Shown: positions 50,492-59,570 of the stretch, one piece after another
How the letters are laid out: each line of letters opens with the position of its first letter
Numbering within the stretch: the first letter of the stretch is position 1
NCBI RefSeq assembly: GCF_049532905.1
Contig: NZ_CP064032.1
Coordinates: 4,960,001-5,024,000, forward strand
Source: Dyella_B nitratireducens
GTDB taxonomy: Bacteria; Pseudomonadota; Gammaproteobacteria; Xanthomonadales; Rhodanobacteraceae
DNA: 64,000 nt
Direction of reading: 5' to 3'
Position numbers and translations under genes: made by a program
The notes under the pieces: generated by a model
Databases searched by the model: none
What the model was told of the DNA's origin: nothing
What the model saw: only the letters and a program-made list of their open reading frames with translations

Positions 50492-51721
50492 ATGGCTCTC
50501 AATCAGGCGCTCAGTGGCATCAACGCGGCCCAGGACCAGTTGAACGTCATTTCCAACAACATCGCCAACGCAGGTACGGTGGGCTTCAAGGGTTCTACCG
50601 CGCAATTCGCCGAGGTGTATGCGGTAACCGGCCTCAATCTGAGCTCGGTGGCCGTAGGCAGCGGCGCGGAACTCACCGGCGTGGCGCAGGGGTTCTCCCA
50701 GGGCGACCTGGAAACCACCAACGGCAGCCTGGACATGGCGCTCAGCGGCAATGGTTTCTTCATCGTCAACAACGGCACCGGCAATCAATACACGCGCGAC
50801 GGCGCTTTCCATGAAGACGCCAATGGCGACGTCGTCACCGCGGACGGCTCGAAACTGCAGGTCTATCCGCCGAATGCGGCCGGTGGCTTCAACACCAGCA
50901 CACTCACCAACCTGCAGCTCAATACCGCGCAAAGCGCGGCGACGGCGACAAGCACGATCACCGCCAGCTCGAATCTGCCTGCCGGTGCGTCGTTGCCCGT
51001 GGACACGCCGTTCAGTCCGACCGACGTGAACAGCTACAACAATGCATCCACCTTGACCGTGTATGACTCGCAGGGCGGTTCGCACTCGGCGACGATCTAT
51101 TACGTCAAGACCGCCAACAACACCTGGAACGCGAATCTTTATATCGACGGCAACAGCGCCGGCACGGCGTCGATGACGTTCAACAGCGCCGGCGCGCTGG
51201 TCACGCCGGCCAATGGCACGCTGAGCTTTACGCCGACGCAGCCGACCAACGGCGCCTCGTTCCCCGCCACCATGACGTTGAACGTGTCCAACACGACGCA
51301 GTTCGGCACGGCGTACGCACCGGGCACGATCAACCAGAACGGCTACGAGGCCGGCGTACTGGAAAACGTGGAAATCGGCACCGACGGCACCGTGACGGCG
51401 GTCTACTCCAACAACCAGACGAGCCAGCTCGGCCAGATCGCCGTGGCCAACTTCGCCAACCTGCAGGGCTTGCAGCAAGTGGGCAACAACCGCTGGCTGG
51501 CGACGCAGTCGTCCGGCACCGCGGTGCTGGGTACGGCAAGCGTCGGCCAGTTCGGCAACATCGAGCAGGGCCAGCTGGAAACCTCCAACACGTCCGACAC
51601 CACCGCGCAGCTGGTCAACATGATCCAGGCGCAGCAGGACTACGAAGCGAACTCACAGATGCTGGGCACGGTGAACTCGCTGTCGCAAACGCTGTTCCAG
51701 GCTGTTTCACGCGGCGGGTAA
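50492..51721 (+). CDS. flgE: Flagellar hook protein FlgE
   Basis: 409 residues. Conserved ends: ALNQALSGINAAQDQLNVISNNIANAGTVGFKGSTAQF at the start and NTSDTTAQLVNMIQAQQDYEANSQMLGTVNSLSQTLFQ at the end. The middle is Thr/Ser/Ala/Asn-rich as in other hooks. GGGGGT site upstream. Forms the flexible hook. Confidence 0.95.
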   Translation: MALNQALSGINAAQDQLNVISNNIANAGTVGFKGSTAQFAEVYAVTGLNLSSVAVGSGAELTGVAQGFSQGDLETTNGSLDMALSGNGFFIVNNGTGNQYTRDGAFHEDANGDVVTADGSKLQVYPPNAAGGFNTSTLTNLQLNTAQSAATATSTITASSNLPAGASLPVDTPFSPTDVNSYNNASTLTVYDSQGGSHSATIYYVKTANNTWNANLYIDGNSAGTASMTFNSAGALVTPANGTLSFTPTQPTNGASFPATMTLNVSNTTQFGTAYAPGTINQNGYEAGVLENVEIGTDGTVTAVYSNNQTSQLGQIAVANFANLQGLQQVGNNRWLATQSSGTAVLGTASVGQFGNIEQGQLETSNTSDTTAQLVNMIQAQQDYEANSQMLGTVNSLSQTLFQAVSRGG

Positions 51722-51727
51722 TAGCGC

Positions 51728-52468
51728 ATGGACCGTTCCGTCTACATCGCCATGACCGGTGCCACGCAGACGATGCGTGCGCAGGATGCGGTAAGCCACA
51801 ACCTGGCCAACGCATCCACCGTCGGCTTCAAGAGCGAGCTCAGCGCGTTTCAAAGCGTGCCGGTGCTCGGTCCTGGCGCCAACACGCGCATCAATGCGGT
51901 GGCGCAAGGCGTGGGACAGGACGATACGCAAGGCACGATCCAGCGCACTGGCCGTTCGCTCGATGTCGCCGTGAACGGCCCGGGCTGGATTGCGGTGCAG
52001 GCGCCGGATGGCACCGAGGCCTATACGCGTGCAGGCGATCTGCAGCTCGGCCCGGACGGCAGCCTCACCGATTCACGCGGCAATCCGGTGATGGGGTCGG
52101 GCGGTCCGATCACCATTCCCGACGCTGCAAAAATCAGCATCGGCGCCGACGGCACGATTTCCACCGTACCGATGGGGCAGGGGCCTGACACCGTCGCTGC
52201 GGTGGGACAGATCAAGCTGGTCAATCCGGACCCTACGCAGATGTCCGAGGGTGCCGATGGCTTGATGCACATGAACGACGGCAGCACCGCCGATACCGAC
52301 AGCACGGTGACGGTGACCTCGGGCGCGCTCGAAGCGAGCAACGTCAATCCGTCTTCCGAGTTGGTGAAGATGATCTCGCTGTCGCGCCAGTACGAAATGC
52401 AGGTGCGTTCGATCAAGACCGCGGAAGACGACGCGGATGACAGCACCAAGTTGCTGCAGTCGAGCTGA
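51728..52468 (+). CDS. flgF: Flagellar basal-body rod protein FlgF
   Basis: 246 residues. MDRSVYIAMTGATQTMRAQDAVSHNLANASTVGFKSELSAF is typical of FlgF, and SSELVKMISLSRQYEMQVRSIKTAEDDADDSTKLLQ closes it. Proximal rod component. 6 bp after flgE. REPIN R11 separates it from flgG. Confidence 0.95.
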   Translation: MDRSVYIAMTGATQTMRAQDAVSHNLANASTVGFKSELSAFQSVPVLGPGANTRINAVAQGVGQDDTQGTIQRTGRSLDVAVNGPGWIAVQAPDGTEAYTRAGDLQLGPDGSLTDSRGNPVMGSGGPITIPDAAKISIGADGTISTVPMGQGPDTVAAVGQIKLVNPDPTQMSEGADGLMHMNDGSTADTDSTVTVTSGALEASNVNPSSELVKMISLSRQYEMQVRSIKTAEDDADDSTKLLQSS

Positions 52469-52509
52469 TGCCATGACTGGACACTTGCCGCATAACGAAC
52501 ACTCGGCAC

Positions 52510-52582
52510 GTAGGTTGGGGTGTAAACCCCAACTTCCCTGCCTCCCAAACATCGCGATGTTGGGGTTTGCACCCCAACCTAC
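52510..52582. repeat. REPIN R11, inside the flagellar operon between flgF and flgG
   Basis: A 73-bp inverted REP pair, 41 bp after the flgF stop and 28 bp before the flgG ATG. In mRNA it forms two strong hairpins, which may affect processing or expression of the distal genes. Confidence 0.92.
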
Positions 52583-52610
52583 ACGGCGAACGCATACCAC
52601 GGAGTAAGCC

Positions 52611-53396
52611 ATGTTCTCTTCCCTCTGGATCGCCAAGACCGGCCTGGATGCGCAGCAGACGCAGATGGACGTGATCTCCAACAATCTGGCGAACGCGAGC
52701 ACCACTGGTTTCAAGACGTCGCGCGCTTCGTTCCAGGATCTGATGTACCAGAACGAAGGCCAGCCCGGCAGCCAGACCACGGAACAAACGCAATCGCCCA
52801 CTGGCTTGCTGCTCGGCACCGGTGTGAAAGTGGTCGGCAGCGAAAAACTGTTTACACAGGGCGCCGTCACGCAAACCGGCAATTCGCTGGACGTGGCGAT
52901 CCAAGGCAACGGCTTCATCCAGGTAAGCCTGCCGGATGGCACCGTCGCCTACACGCGCGATGGTTCGCTGCATGAAGATTCCACCGGCCAGCTGGTTACC
53001 GCCGATGGCTATCCGCTGGTCCCGGCGATCACGCTGCCGTCAAACGTCAACAGCGTCACCATTGGTACCGACGGCACGATCAGCGCCACCAGCAACGGCT
53101 CCACCGCGTCGACGACGCTCGGTGTGGTCCAGCTCGCCAATTTCGTCAATCCCGCCGGCCTGCAGCCGATGGGCCAGAACCTTTATCTGGAAACCCAATC
53201 CAGCGGCACGGCACAGACCGGGCAGCCCGGCGTCAACGGCATGGGCACGCTCGCGCAAGGCTCGCTGGAATCGTCCAACACCAACGTGGTGGAGGAGATG
53301 GTGAACATGATCGAGGCGCAACGTACCTATGAAATGAACTCCAAGTCGATCAGCGCCGTGGACGACATGTTGCAGTTCGTGATCAACAAGACTTGA
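52611..53396 (+). CDS. flgG: Flagellar basal-body rod protein FlgG
   Basis: 261 residues. SLWIAKTGLDAQQTQMDVISNNLANASTTGFKTSRASFQDLMYQNEGQPG is nearly invariant in FlgG, with the distal-rod-specific segment, and SSNTNVVEEMVNMIEAQRTYEMNSKSISAVDDMLQFVI at the end. Distal rod. Site: a GGAGTAAGCC stretch before ATG 52611. Confidence 0.96.
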   Translation: MFSSLWIAKTGLDAQQTQMDVISNNLANASTTGFKTSRASFQDLMYQNEGQPGSQTTEQTQSPTGLLLGTGVKVVGSEKLFTQGAVTQTGNSLDVAIQGNGFIQVSLPDGTVAYTRDGSLHEDSTGQLVTADGYPLVPAITLPSNVNSVTIGTDGTISATSNGSTASTTLGVVQLANFVNPAGLQPMGQNLYLETQSSGTAQTGQPGVNGMGTLAQGSLESSNTNVVEEMVNMIEAQRTYEMNSKSISAVDDMLQFVINKT

Positions 53397-53406
53397 TGGG
53401 TGATTT

Positions 53407-54102
53407 ATGTCTTATGCGTCCATGTGGTTACGCATTGCTTCCGTCTCGCTGCTCGCTGCAGCGCTTGCCGGCTGCGGTGCCATCCAGGAACACCAGAAGC
53501 AGGATGATGCGAAATGGGCCGCCACGGCGCCCGTCGAGGAGACCTCGCCGCCGCCACCCGATGGCTCGATCTATCACGACATGCAGAACATGGAGCTGTT
53601 CAACGATGCACGCGCGCATCGCGTGGGCGACATCCTGACCATCAATCTGGTCGAAGCGATGCAGGCCAGCAAGAAATCCGAAACGACCACCAGCAAGACC
53701 GACAAGGTGAATGTCGGTGCACCGCAGATCCTGGGCCAGTCGCTGAAGATCGCGGGACAGTCGGCCAATTCCGCACTCAACTCTGCCAACAGTTTCGATG
53801 GCGCCGGCAGCAGCACGCAAAGCAACCAGCTTACCGGCCAAATTACGGTGACGGTGGCCAAGCGCCTGTCCAACGGCGGTCTGCTGGTAAAGGGCGAGAA
53901 ATGGCTGACGATCAATCAGGGCCAGGAGCTGATCCGCATCTCCGGCATCGTGCGTCCCGAAGACATCGCGCAGGACAACTCGGTCGATTCCACGCGTGTG
54001 GCGGACGCCAACATCACCTATACCGGCCGCGGCACCTTGAATGAGGCGAACACGCAGGGTTGGCTGGCGAAGTTCTTCAACTCCAAATGGATGCCGTTCT
54101 GA
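53407..54102 (+). CDS. flgH: Flagellar L-ring protein FlgH (lipoprotein)
   Basis: 231 residues. Signal peptide with lipobox LAAALAGCG (lipidated Cys near residue 22). FlgH signature: SIYHDMQNMELFNDARAHRVGDILTINLVEAMQASKKSETTTSK and KRLSNGGLLVKGEKWLTINQGQELIRISGIVRPEDI. Outer-membrane ring. The TGA shares A with the flgI ATG (TGATG). Confidence 0.95.
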   Translation: MSYASMWLRIASVSLLAAALAGCGAIQEHQKQDDAKWAATAPVEETSPPPPDGSIYHDMQNMELFNDARAHRVGDILTINLVEAMQASKKSETTTSKTDKVNVGAPQILGQSLKIAGQSANSALNSANSFDGAGSSTQSNQLTGQITVTVAKRLSNGGLLVKGEKWLTINQGQELIRISGIVRPEDIAQDNSVDSTRVADANITYTGRGTLNEANTQGWLAKFFNSKWMPF

Positions 54103-55235
54103 TGAGCGCACCGTGGCGTAAACCTAGTCTGCTCGTCGGCGTTGTCGCGCTGCTTGTCTCGACGCTGGGCTTCATTCCCACCGCCCACGCCGACAAGATC
54201 CGCGACCTCGTGCAAGTTGCCGGTGTACGCAGCAACCAGCTCGTCGGTTACGGCCTGGTGGTAGGCCTGGACGGCACCGGCGACCAGACCACGCAGGCAC
54301 CGTTCACCACGCAAAGCCTGGAGAACATGCTGAAGCAATTCGGCGTGTCGATTCCTTCCACCGGCATTCAGCCGCAGCTGAAAGACGTTGCTGCGGTGAC
54401 GATCACGGCGGAATTGCCGCCGTTCGCCAAGCCAGGGCAGACGATCGACATAACGGTCGCTTCCATCGGCAATGCCAAGAGCCTGCGTGGCGGCGAGCTA
54501 TTGATGTCACCGCTGCGTGGTGCCGATGGCAACGTCTATGCCGTCGCCCAAGGCAGCGTCGTGGTCGGTGGTGTCAGTGCATCGGGCCGCAGCGGTTCCA
54601 GCGTGCAGATCAACGTTTCCGCCAGTGGCCGCATTCCCAATGGTGCTTCGGTCGAACGCATCGTGCCCAATTCCTTCAATCGTGGCGGCGATATCGTGCT
54701 GAACCTCGATACCGCCGACTACGCCACCGCCAATCACATCGTCGATGCCATCAACCATCTGTACGGTTCCGGCACGGCGCATGCACTCGACGGCGGTTCC
54801 GTTGCCGTGCGCGGGCCTGTTGATCCCAGCCAGAAAGTAGCGTGGCTGGGCGCGATCGAAGCGTTGGATGTCGATCCCGGCGAAGCGCCTGCGCGCGTGA
54901 TCGTCAATTCGCGTACCGGCACGGTGGTGATCGGTGCGGACGTGCGCGTGACGGCTGCCGCGGTGGCGCATGGTTCGATCCAGGTGACGATCAGCGAGCA
55001 GCCACAGGTCAGCCAGCCTGGTCCCTTCAGTAACGGCACCACCCAGGTGGTACCGAACAGTGCCGTGTCGATCACCCAGCAAGGCGCACACATGTTCAAG
55101 TTCGGTCCTGGCGTGAGCCTGGATTCGATTGTGCGTGCGGTGAATCAGGTTGGCGCGACGCCGACGGATCTGATCTCCATTCTTGAAGCGCTCAAGCAAG
55201 CCGGCGCTTTGCATGCAGACCTGGTAGTCATCTAA
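54102..55235 (+). CDS. flgI: Flagellar P-ring protein FlgI
   Basis: 377 residues. ATG 54102 overlaps the flgH stop and gives a signal peptide (KPSLLVGVVALLVSTLGFIPTAHA). Seen: DKIRDLVQVAGVRSNQLVGYGLVVGLDGTGDQTTQAPFTTQSLENML and SRTGTVVIGADVRVTAAAVAHGSIQVTI. Periplasmic ring. Its stop TAA and the flgJ ATG share an A. Confidence 0.96.
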   Translation: MSAPWRKPSLLVGVVALLVSTLGFIPTAHADKIRDLVQVAGVRSNQLVGYGLVVGLDGTGDQTTQAPFTTQSLENMLKQFGVSIPSTGIQPQLKDVAAVTITAELPPFAKPGQTIDITVASIGNAKSLRGGELLMSPLRGADGNVYAVAQGSVVVGGVSASGRSGSSVQINVSASGRIPNGASVERIVPNSFNRGGDIVLNLDTADYATANHIVDAINHLYGSGTAHALDGGSVAVRGPVDPSQKVAWLGAIEALDVDPGEAPARVIVNSRTGTVVIGADVRVTAAAVAHGSIQVTISEQPQVSQPGPFSNGTTQVVPNSAVSITQQGAHMFKFGPGVSLDSIVRAVNQVGATPTDLISILEALKQAGALHADLVVI

Positions 55236-56188
55236 TGGCTGACATCGGCAACGTCGCAGCGCAAACGCTGAGCACCTGGACAGATCTGTCCGGGTTCGGC
55301 GCGCTGCGTCACCAGGCCGATAAGGACAGCAATGCCGCATTGCCGGCGGTTGCCAAGCAGTTCGAGTCGATGTTTACCGAGATGCTGCTGAAGTCGATGC
55401 GCGAAGCCAACTTCGGCGACCCCTTGTTCGAAAGCCAGGCCACCGACTCCTGGCAGGACATGTATGACCAGCAGCTGGCATTGAATCTTTCCCAGCACGG
55501 CAAAGGACTGGGCATCGCCGACTTGCTGGTCCACCAGCTTGGTGGTCATGGCCAGGGCGATGCGAATAATGCAGGTGCGGTGGATCCGCATGCCGCGGGT
55601 CTCGTCGACGACTGGAAACAACGCCTGTTCGCCGTTGCCGACGCCACGCAATCCACGGCGCGCAAGGCGATGGCCTGGCTACCGCAGGATGCCGAAGCCT
55701 TTGTGCGCGAACTCGCGCCGCAGGCCAGCATCGTGGCGAAAGAACTGGGCCTGTCGCTGCGCACGGTGCTGGCGCAGGCCGCACTGGAAACACAATGGGG
55801 CAAGCACATGCCCACGCATGCCGACGGCAGCAGCAGCTTCAACCTGTTCGGCATCAAGGCCGGCGGTGGCTGGGACGGTTCACGTGTGAACGTGCCGACG
55901 GTGGAATACGAAGGCGGTATCGCCGTGCGCAAACAGGCGCAATTCCGTTCCTATAAATCCACCGCCGAATCGCTGGCCGATTACGCCGACCTGATCGGCA
56001 AGGACCCGCGCTATGTTGGTGCGCTTGGCCGTGGCGATGACACGCTGGGTTATGCCCGCGCGCTGGTCGAAGGCGGCTACGCCACCGACCCCGAATACGC
56101 AGGCAAGGTGGCGGCCATCGCCAACAGCGGCATGATGCGGCAGGCCCTGGATGCGCTCAAGAAATCGGTGGGAGTGCCGAATTTATGA
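55235..56188 (+). CDS. flgJ: Flagellar rod-capping protein/peptidoglycan hydrolase FlgJ
   Basis: 317 residues in two domains: rod-binding (about 25-105: VAKQFESMFTEMLLKSMREANFGDPLFESQATDSWQDMYDQQLALNLSQ) and glucosaminidase/muramidase (about 160-310: SLRTVLAQAALETQWGKHMPTHADGSSSFNLFGIKAG, with the catalytic Glu in LETQWGK). The dual-domain form is usual in gamma- and betaproteobacteria. Opens the cell wall for the rod. Confidence 0.95.
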   Translation: MADIGNVAAQTLSTWTDLSGFGALRHQADKDSNAALPAVAKQFESMFTEMLLKSMREANFGDPLFESQATDSWQDMYDQQLALNLSQHGKGLGIADLLVHQLGGHGQGDANNAGAVDPHAAGLVDDWKQRLFAVADATQSTARKAMAWLPQDAEAFVRELAPQASIVAKELGLSLRTVLAQAALETQWGKHMPTHADGSSSFNLFGIKAGGGWDGSRVNVPTVEYEGGIAVRKQAQFRSYKSTAESLADYADLIGKDPRYVGALGRGDDTLGYARALVEGGYATDPEYAGKVAAIANSGMMRQALDALKKSVGVPNL

Positions 56189-56219
56189 CTAGCCGACGGG
56201 TACCACCCTCTCTCGCCGT

Positions 56220-56340
56220 CGTCATTCCGGCGCAGGCCGGAATCCAGGCAAAACATGCGGTGCGAAGCACACGATATAAAAGGTTTTGTGTGCTTCGCAC
56301 GGCATATTCAAACTGGATTCCGGCTTGCGCCGGCATGACG
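56220..56340. repeat. Nested inverted repeat between flgJ and flgK
   Basis: Outer arms of 28 bp (CGTCATTCCGGCGCAGGC and inverse, three mismatches) belong to the second REP family. Within them is an independent perfect 13-bp pair GTGCGAAGCACAC / GTGTGCTTCGCAC around 15 bp. It splits flgJ from flgK; no promoter of sigma-28 or sigma-54 type was seen in the 192-bp gap. Confidence 0.85.
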
Positions 56341-56380
56341 GCATGGCAAATCCGTTACTGACCAAGGAAATGCCCATTTC

Positions 56381-58276
56381 ATGTCCAGCATCCTCAACAT
56401 CGGCATTTCCGGCCTCAACGCTGCCCAGGTCGCGCTAAGCACCGTCAGCAACAACATCGCCAATGCCAGCAGCAGCGGCTACAGCGAGGAAAGCGTGCTG
56501 CAGGCGGAAACGATCGGGCAGAGCAACGGCCAATACACGATCGGCTCCGGCGTGAACGTGACGGCGGTGCAGCGCGCCTACAGCCAATACCTGACACAGG
56601 CGGTGTGGAGCGGCAACAGCAGCCTGCAAAACGCGACCACCAACAACAATCTCACCAGTGCGCTCAATGGCTTCCTGAGCAACAGCGGCAATTTGCAGAC
56701 ATCACTGGACAACCTCTACAGCAGCTTCAGCAGCGTGGCGAATTCGCCGACTTCTTCCTCGGTGCGTCAGGCGGCCTTGGGCAGCGCTTCCTCGCTGACC
56801 AGTGTGTTCAACACGCTCGGCCAGCAGCTCAGCACCCAGTCGACACAGGTCAACCAGCAGATCGGCGGTACCGTCACCAGCATCAACAACCTGGCTTCGC
56901 AGATCGCCAAGCTCAACAACCAGATCCTGCAGGCCGGCAGCACCGGCAATCCGAACGCATTGCTTGACCAACGCGATAGCCTGGTGCAGCAGTTGGCCGG
57001 ACTGACCGGCATTTCCGCGTCGACCAGCAATGATGGTTCGGTCAGCGTGTACACCTCGGCCGGTGGCACGCTGGTAAGCGGCGCGCAGTCGTATGCGCTG
57101 TCCAGCGGCGCCAATCAATACGATCCCGGCAGTACCGACGTGTACGACAGCGCGGGCAACGACATTACCTCGCAACTGAGCGGTGGAACGCTTGGTGCGT
57201 TGTTGAGCTATCGCGACACGGTTCTGGCGCCCGCGCAAAACGCGTTGGGCCAGTCGGCGATTGCGTTGGCTTCCAGCGTCAACGGCCAGCAGGCCGCGGG
57301 ACTGAATCTCAATGGCCAGCAAGGCCAGGCGATTTTCAGTGTCGGTTCGCCGTCCGTGTTGCCGTCGAACAAGAATTCCACCGGTGGCGCGACCATCACG
57401 GCATCCGTCAGCGACGTGTCGCAGCTCACCACATCCGATTACCTGCTGCGCTACACCGGTACGGGCACCGGCACCAACGGCTGGACCTTGTCGACGACGA
57501 GCGGCCAGAACGTGGCGCTTACCGCCAATGCCAATGGCACATTGTCCGCGAATGGTCTCACTTTCAGCGTGTCCGGCACGGCGCAGACCGGCGACAGCTA
57601 TGAAATCGAGCCCACGCGCAACGCTTCGACCTCGCTATCGGTCGTCATGACTGATCCGAATGGCATTGCCGCCGCTGCCGCGCTGACGGCTTCGGCAGGA
57701 ACGAGCAACACCGGCACGGGCAAGGCAGGCTCGGTGAGCGTGACCAACTCGGCGAACAGCAATCTGCTTTCCGGCGCCACCGTCACCTTCGGCGCGGGCG
57801 GCAACTACACGATTGTCGACGGTGCAGGTAACACGACCACCGGCACGTACACCGCCGGCCAGCCGATCACTGCCGACGGTTGGAGCATGAGTTTGACCGG
57901 CACGCCGGCGAGCGGCGACACGTTCGCGGTATCGGCCAATACCAATGGCCTCAACGACAACAGCAATGCGCTGTCGCTGGCGGCACTGTCGGATACCGGC
58001 GTGACCAACGGCGGCAAGACGTCGGTGATAGCCAGCTACGCCAATCTCACGGCGCAGATCGGCAGCGCCGGCAGCCTGGCCAGTGCCGACCTCACCACGC
58101 AAACCAACATCTACAACCAGGCGATGAGCACGCAACAGAGCTACGCGGGCGTGAACATGAACCAGGAAGCGGCCAACCTCGTGCAGTTCCAGCAGGCCTA
58201 CCAGGCCTCGGCGCAAGTCATCACGACCGCCGAGCAGATCTTCAGCAGTCTGATCACCGCCATTCAATACGGTTAA
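56381..58276 (+). CDS. flgK: Flagellar hook-associated protein 1 FlgK
   Basis: 631 residues. Conserved N terminus (ILNIGISGLNAAQVALSTVSNNIANASSSGYSEESV) and C terminus (GVNMNQEAANLVQFQQAYQASAQVITTAEQIFSSLITAIQYG). Longer than the roughly 550 usual in enterics, due to Thr/Ser/Gly-rich inserts, including FGAGGNYTIVDGAGNTTTGTY followed by SLTGTPASGDTF, a module also in FlgL. First hook-filament junction protein. Confidence 0.95.
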   Translation: MSSILNIGISGLNAAQVALSTVSNNIANASSSGYSEESVLQAETIGQSNGQYTIGSGVNVTAVQRAYSQYLTQAVWSGNSSLQNATTNNNLTSALNGFLSNSGNLQTSLDNLYSSFSSVANSPTSSSVRQAALGSASSLTSVFNTLGQQLSTQSTQVNQQIGGTVTSINNLASQIAKLNNQILQAGSTGNPNALLDQRDSLVQQLAGLTGISASTSNDGSVSVYTSAGGTLVSGAQSYALSSGANQYDPGSTDVYDSAGNDITSQLSGGTLGALLSYRDTVLAPAQNALGQSAIALASSVNGQQAAGLNLNGQQGQAIFSVGSPSVLPSNKNSTGGATITASVSDVSQLTTSDYLLRYTGTGTGTNGWTLSTTSGQNVALTANANGTLSANGLTFSVSGTAQTGDSYEIEPTRNASTSLSVVMTDPNGIAAAAALTASAGTSNTGTGKAGSVSVTNSANSNLLSGATVTFGAGGNYTIVDGAGNTTTGTYTAGQPITADGWSMSLTGTPASGDTFAVSANTNGLNDNSNALSLAALSDTGVTNGGKTSVIASYANLTAQIGSAGSLASADLTTQTNIYNQAMSTQQSYAGVNMNQEAANLVQFQQAYQASAQVITTAEQIFSSLITAIQYG

Positions 58277-58291
58277 GAGCAGGGTTCTACG

Positions 58292-59530
58292 ATGCGCATC
58301 TCCACCGCCTGGATGTACCAGCAGCAAGTCAACACCATGCTCGACCAGCAGAGTGCGCTGGCGCAGACGCAAAACGAAATCAGCACCGGCTATTCCATCA
58401 ACGTGGCGTCGGACAATCCCACGGGTGCGGCGCAGGTCGTGCAGCTGAATCACATTCTTGCCGAGAACACGCAGTACACCAGCAACATCAATGCTGCCAA
58501 TACGCGCCTGTCCACCGAGTCGAGCACGCTCACGACCGTCAACAACCTGCTGAGCAGCGTGAACGATATCGCCTTGGGTGCGATCAACGGCGCCATGTCG
58601 TCTTCCGACCTGAGCAACATGGCCACGCAGCTCACGCAATACCGCGACCAGCTCGTGCAGCTCGCCAACACCACCGACGGCAACGGGCAGGCACTATTTA
58701 CCGGAACCAGCACGACCAACACGCCGTTCGTGACGAACAGCAGCACGGGCGCGGTGACGTATGCCGGCAACGACCAACAATCCTTCACCGCCGTCGGCGG
58801 TGGTCTGCAGGTGGCCAGCAGCGATTCCGGCAGCGACATTTTCATGAACCTCGCCGCCGGCAACGGTTCATTCGTTTCCAGCGCGGGCAGCAGCAATACC
58901 GGCACGCTGATCGTGGGTTCGAACAGTGTCACCAATGCCGCCGCGTGGAGCGCTGCCACAGCATCAGGACCGGTCAACGACACCATCACTTTTGGCGCGA
59001 ATGGCACCTACAGCGTGACGGATGCGGCGGGCAATCCCGTCACCGACAGCAGCGGCAATCCGGTTACCGGCACGTATACCGATGGCGGCAGCATCAGCTT
59101 CAACGGCATCACCATCAATATGAGTGGTACGCCGAACTCGGGCGATACGGTCAAGGTGCAATCGGACAGCGCATCCAACACGCAGGACGTCTTCACCACG
59201 CTCAACAACATGATCACCGCCCTGCAGAGCGGCGGCAGCTCGACCTCCGTTGCCAACACGCTCAACCGCCAGCTCGAGTCGCTCAACCAGGCGATGAATT
59301 CGGTGTCCAATGCGCAGGTTTCCGTTGGCAGCCGCATCGATACGCTGCAACAGCAGAGCACCAGTTACTCCGACCTCAGCGTGACCTACAAGAGCGCGCT
59401 ATCCGACGTGCAGGACGTCGACATGGCGACGGCCATCAGCAATCTCTCGCTGCAATCCACGGCGCTGCAGGCGTCGCAGCAGGTGTTCGCCAAGATCCAG
59501 GGCACCAGCCTGTTCGACTACATCCGCTGA
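58292..59530 (+). CDS. flgL: Flagellar hook-associated protein 3 FlgL
   Basis: 412 residues. MRISTAWMYQQQVNTMLDQQSALAQTQNEISTGYSINVASDNPTGAAQV and SYSDLSVTYKSALSDVQDVDMATAISNLSLQSTALQASQQVFAKIQGTSLFDYI are conserved. The central insert FGANGTYSVTDAAGN then NMSGTPNSGDTVKV resembles the module in FlgK. Second junction protein. 15 bp after flgK. Confidence 0.94.
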   Translation: MRISTAWMYQQQVNTMLDQQSALAQTQNEISTGYSINVASDNPTGAAQVVQLNHILAENTQYTSNINAANTRLSTESSTLTTVNNLLSSVNDIALGAINGAMSSSDLSNMATQLTQYRDQLVQLANTTDGNGQALFTGTSTTNTPFVTNSSTGAVTYAGNDQQSFTAVGGGLQVASSDSGSDIFMNLAAGNGSFVSSAGSSNTGTLIVGSNSVTNAAAWSAATASGPVNDTITFGANGTYSVTDAAGNPVTDSSGNPVTGTYTDGGSISFNGITINMSGTPNSGDTVKVQSDSASNTQDVFTTLNNMITALQSGGSSTSVANTLNRQLESLNQAMNSVSNAQVSVGSRIDTLQQQSTSYSDLSVTYKSALSDVQDVDMATAISNLSLQSTALQASQQVFAKIQGTSLFDYIR

Positions 59531-59570
59531 TACACCCGCACGGGCTTTGCGCATCCGGAGTTTTCACATC

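Noticed and set aside
1988..52582. Recurring GTAGGTTGGGG repeats considered as CRISPR array
   Set aside because: Copies are inverted pairs far apart between genes, not direct repeats with even spacers; no cas genes.
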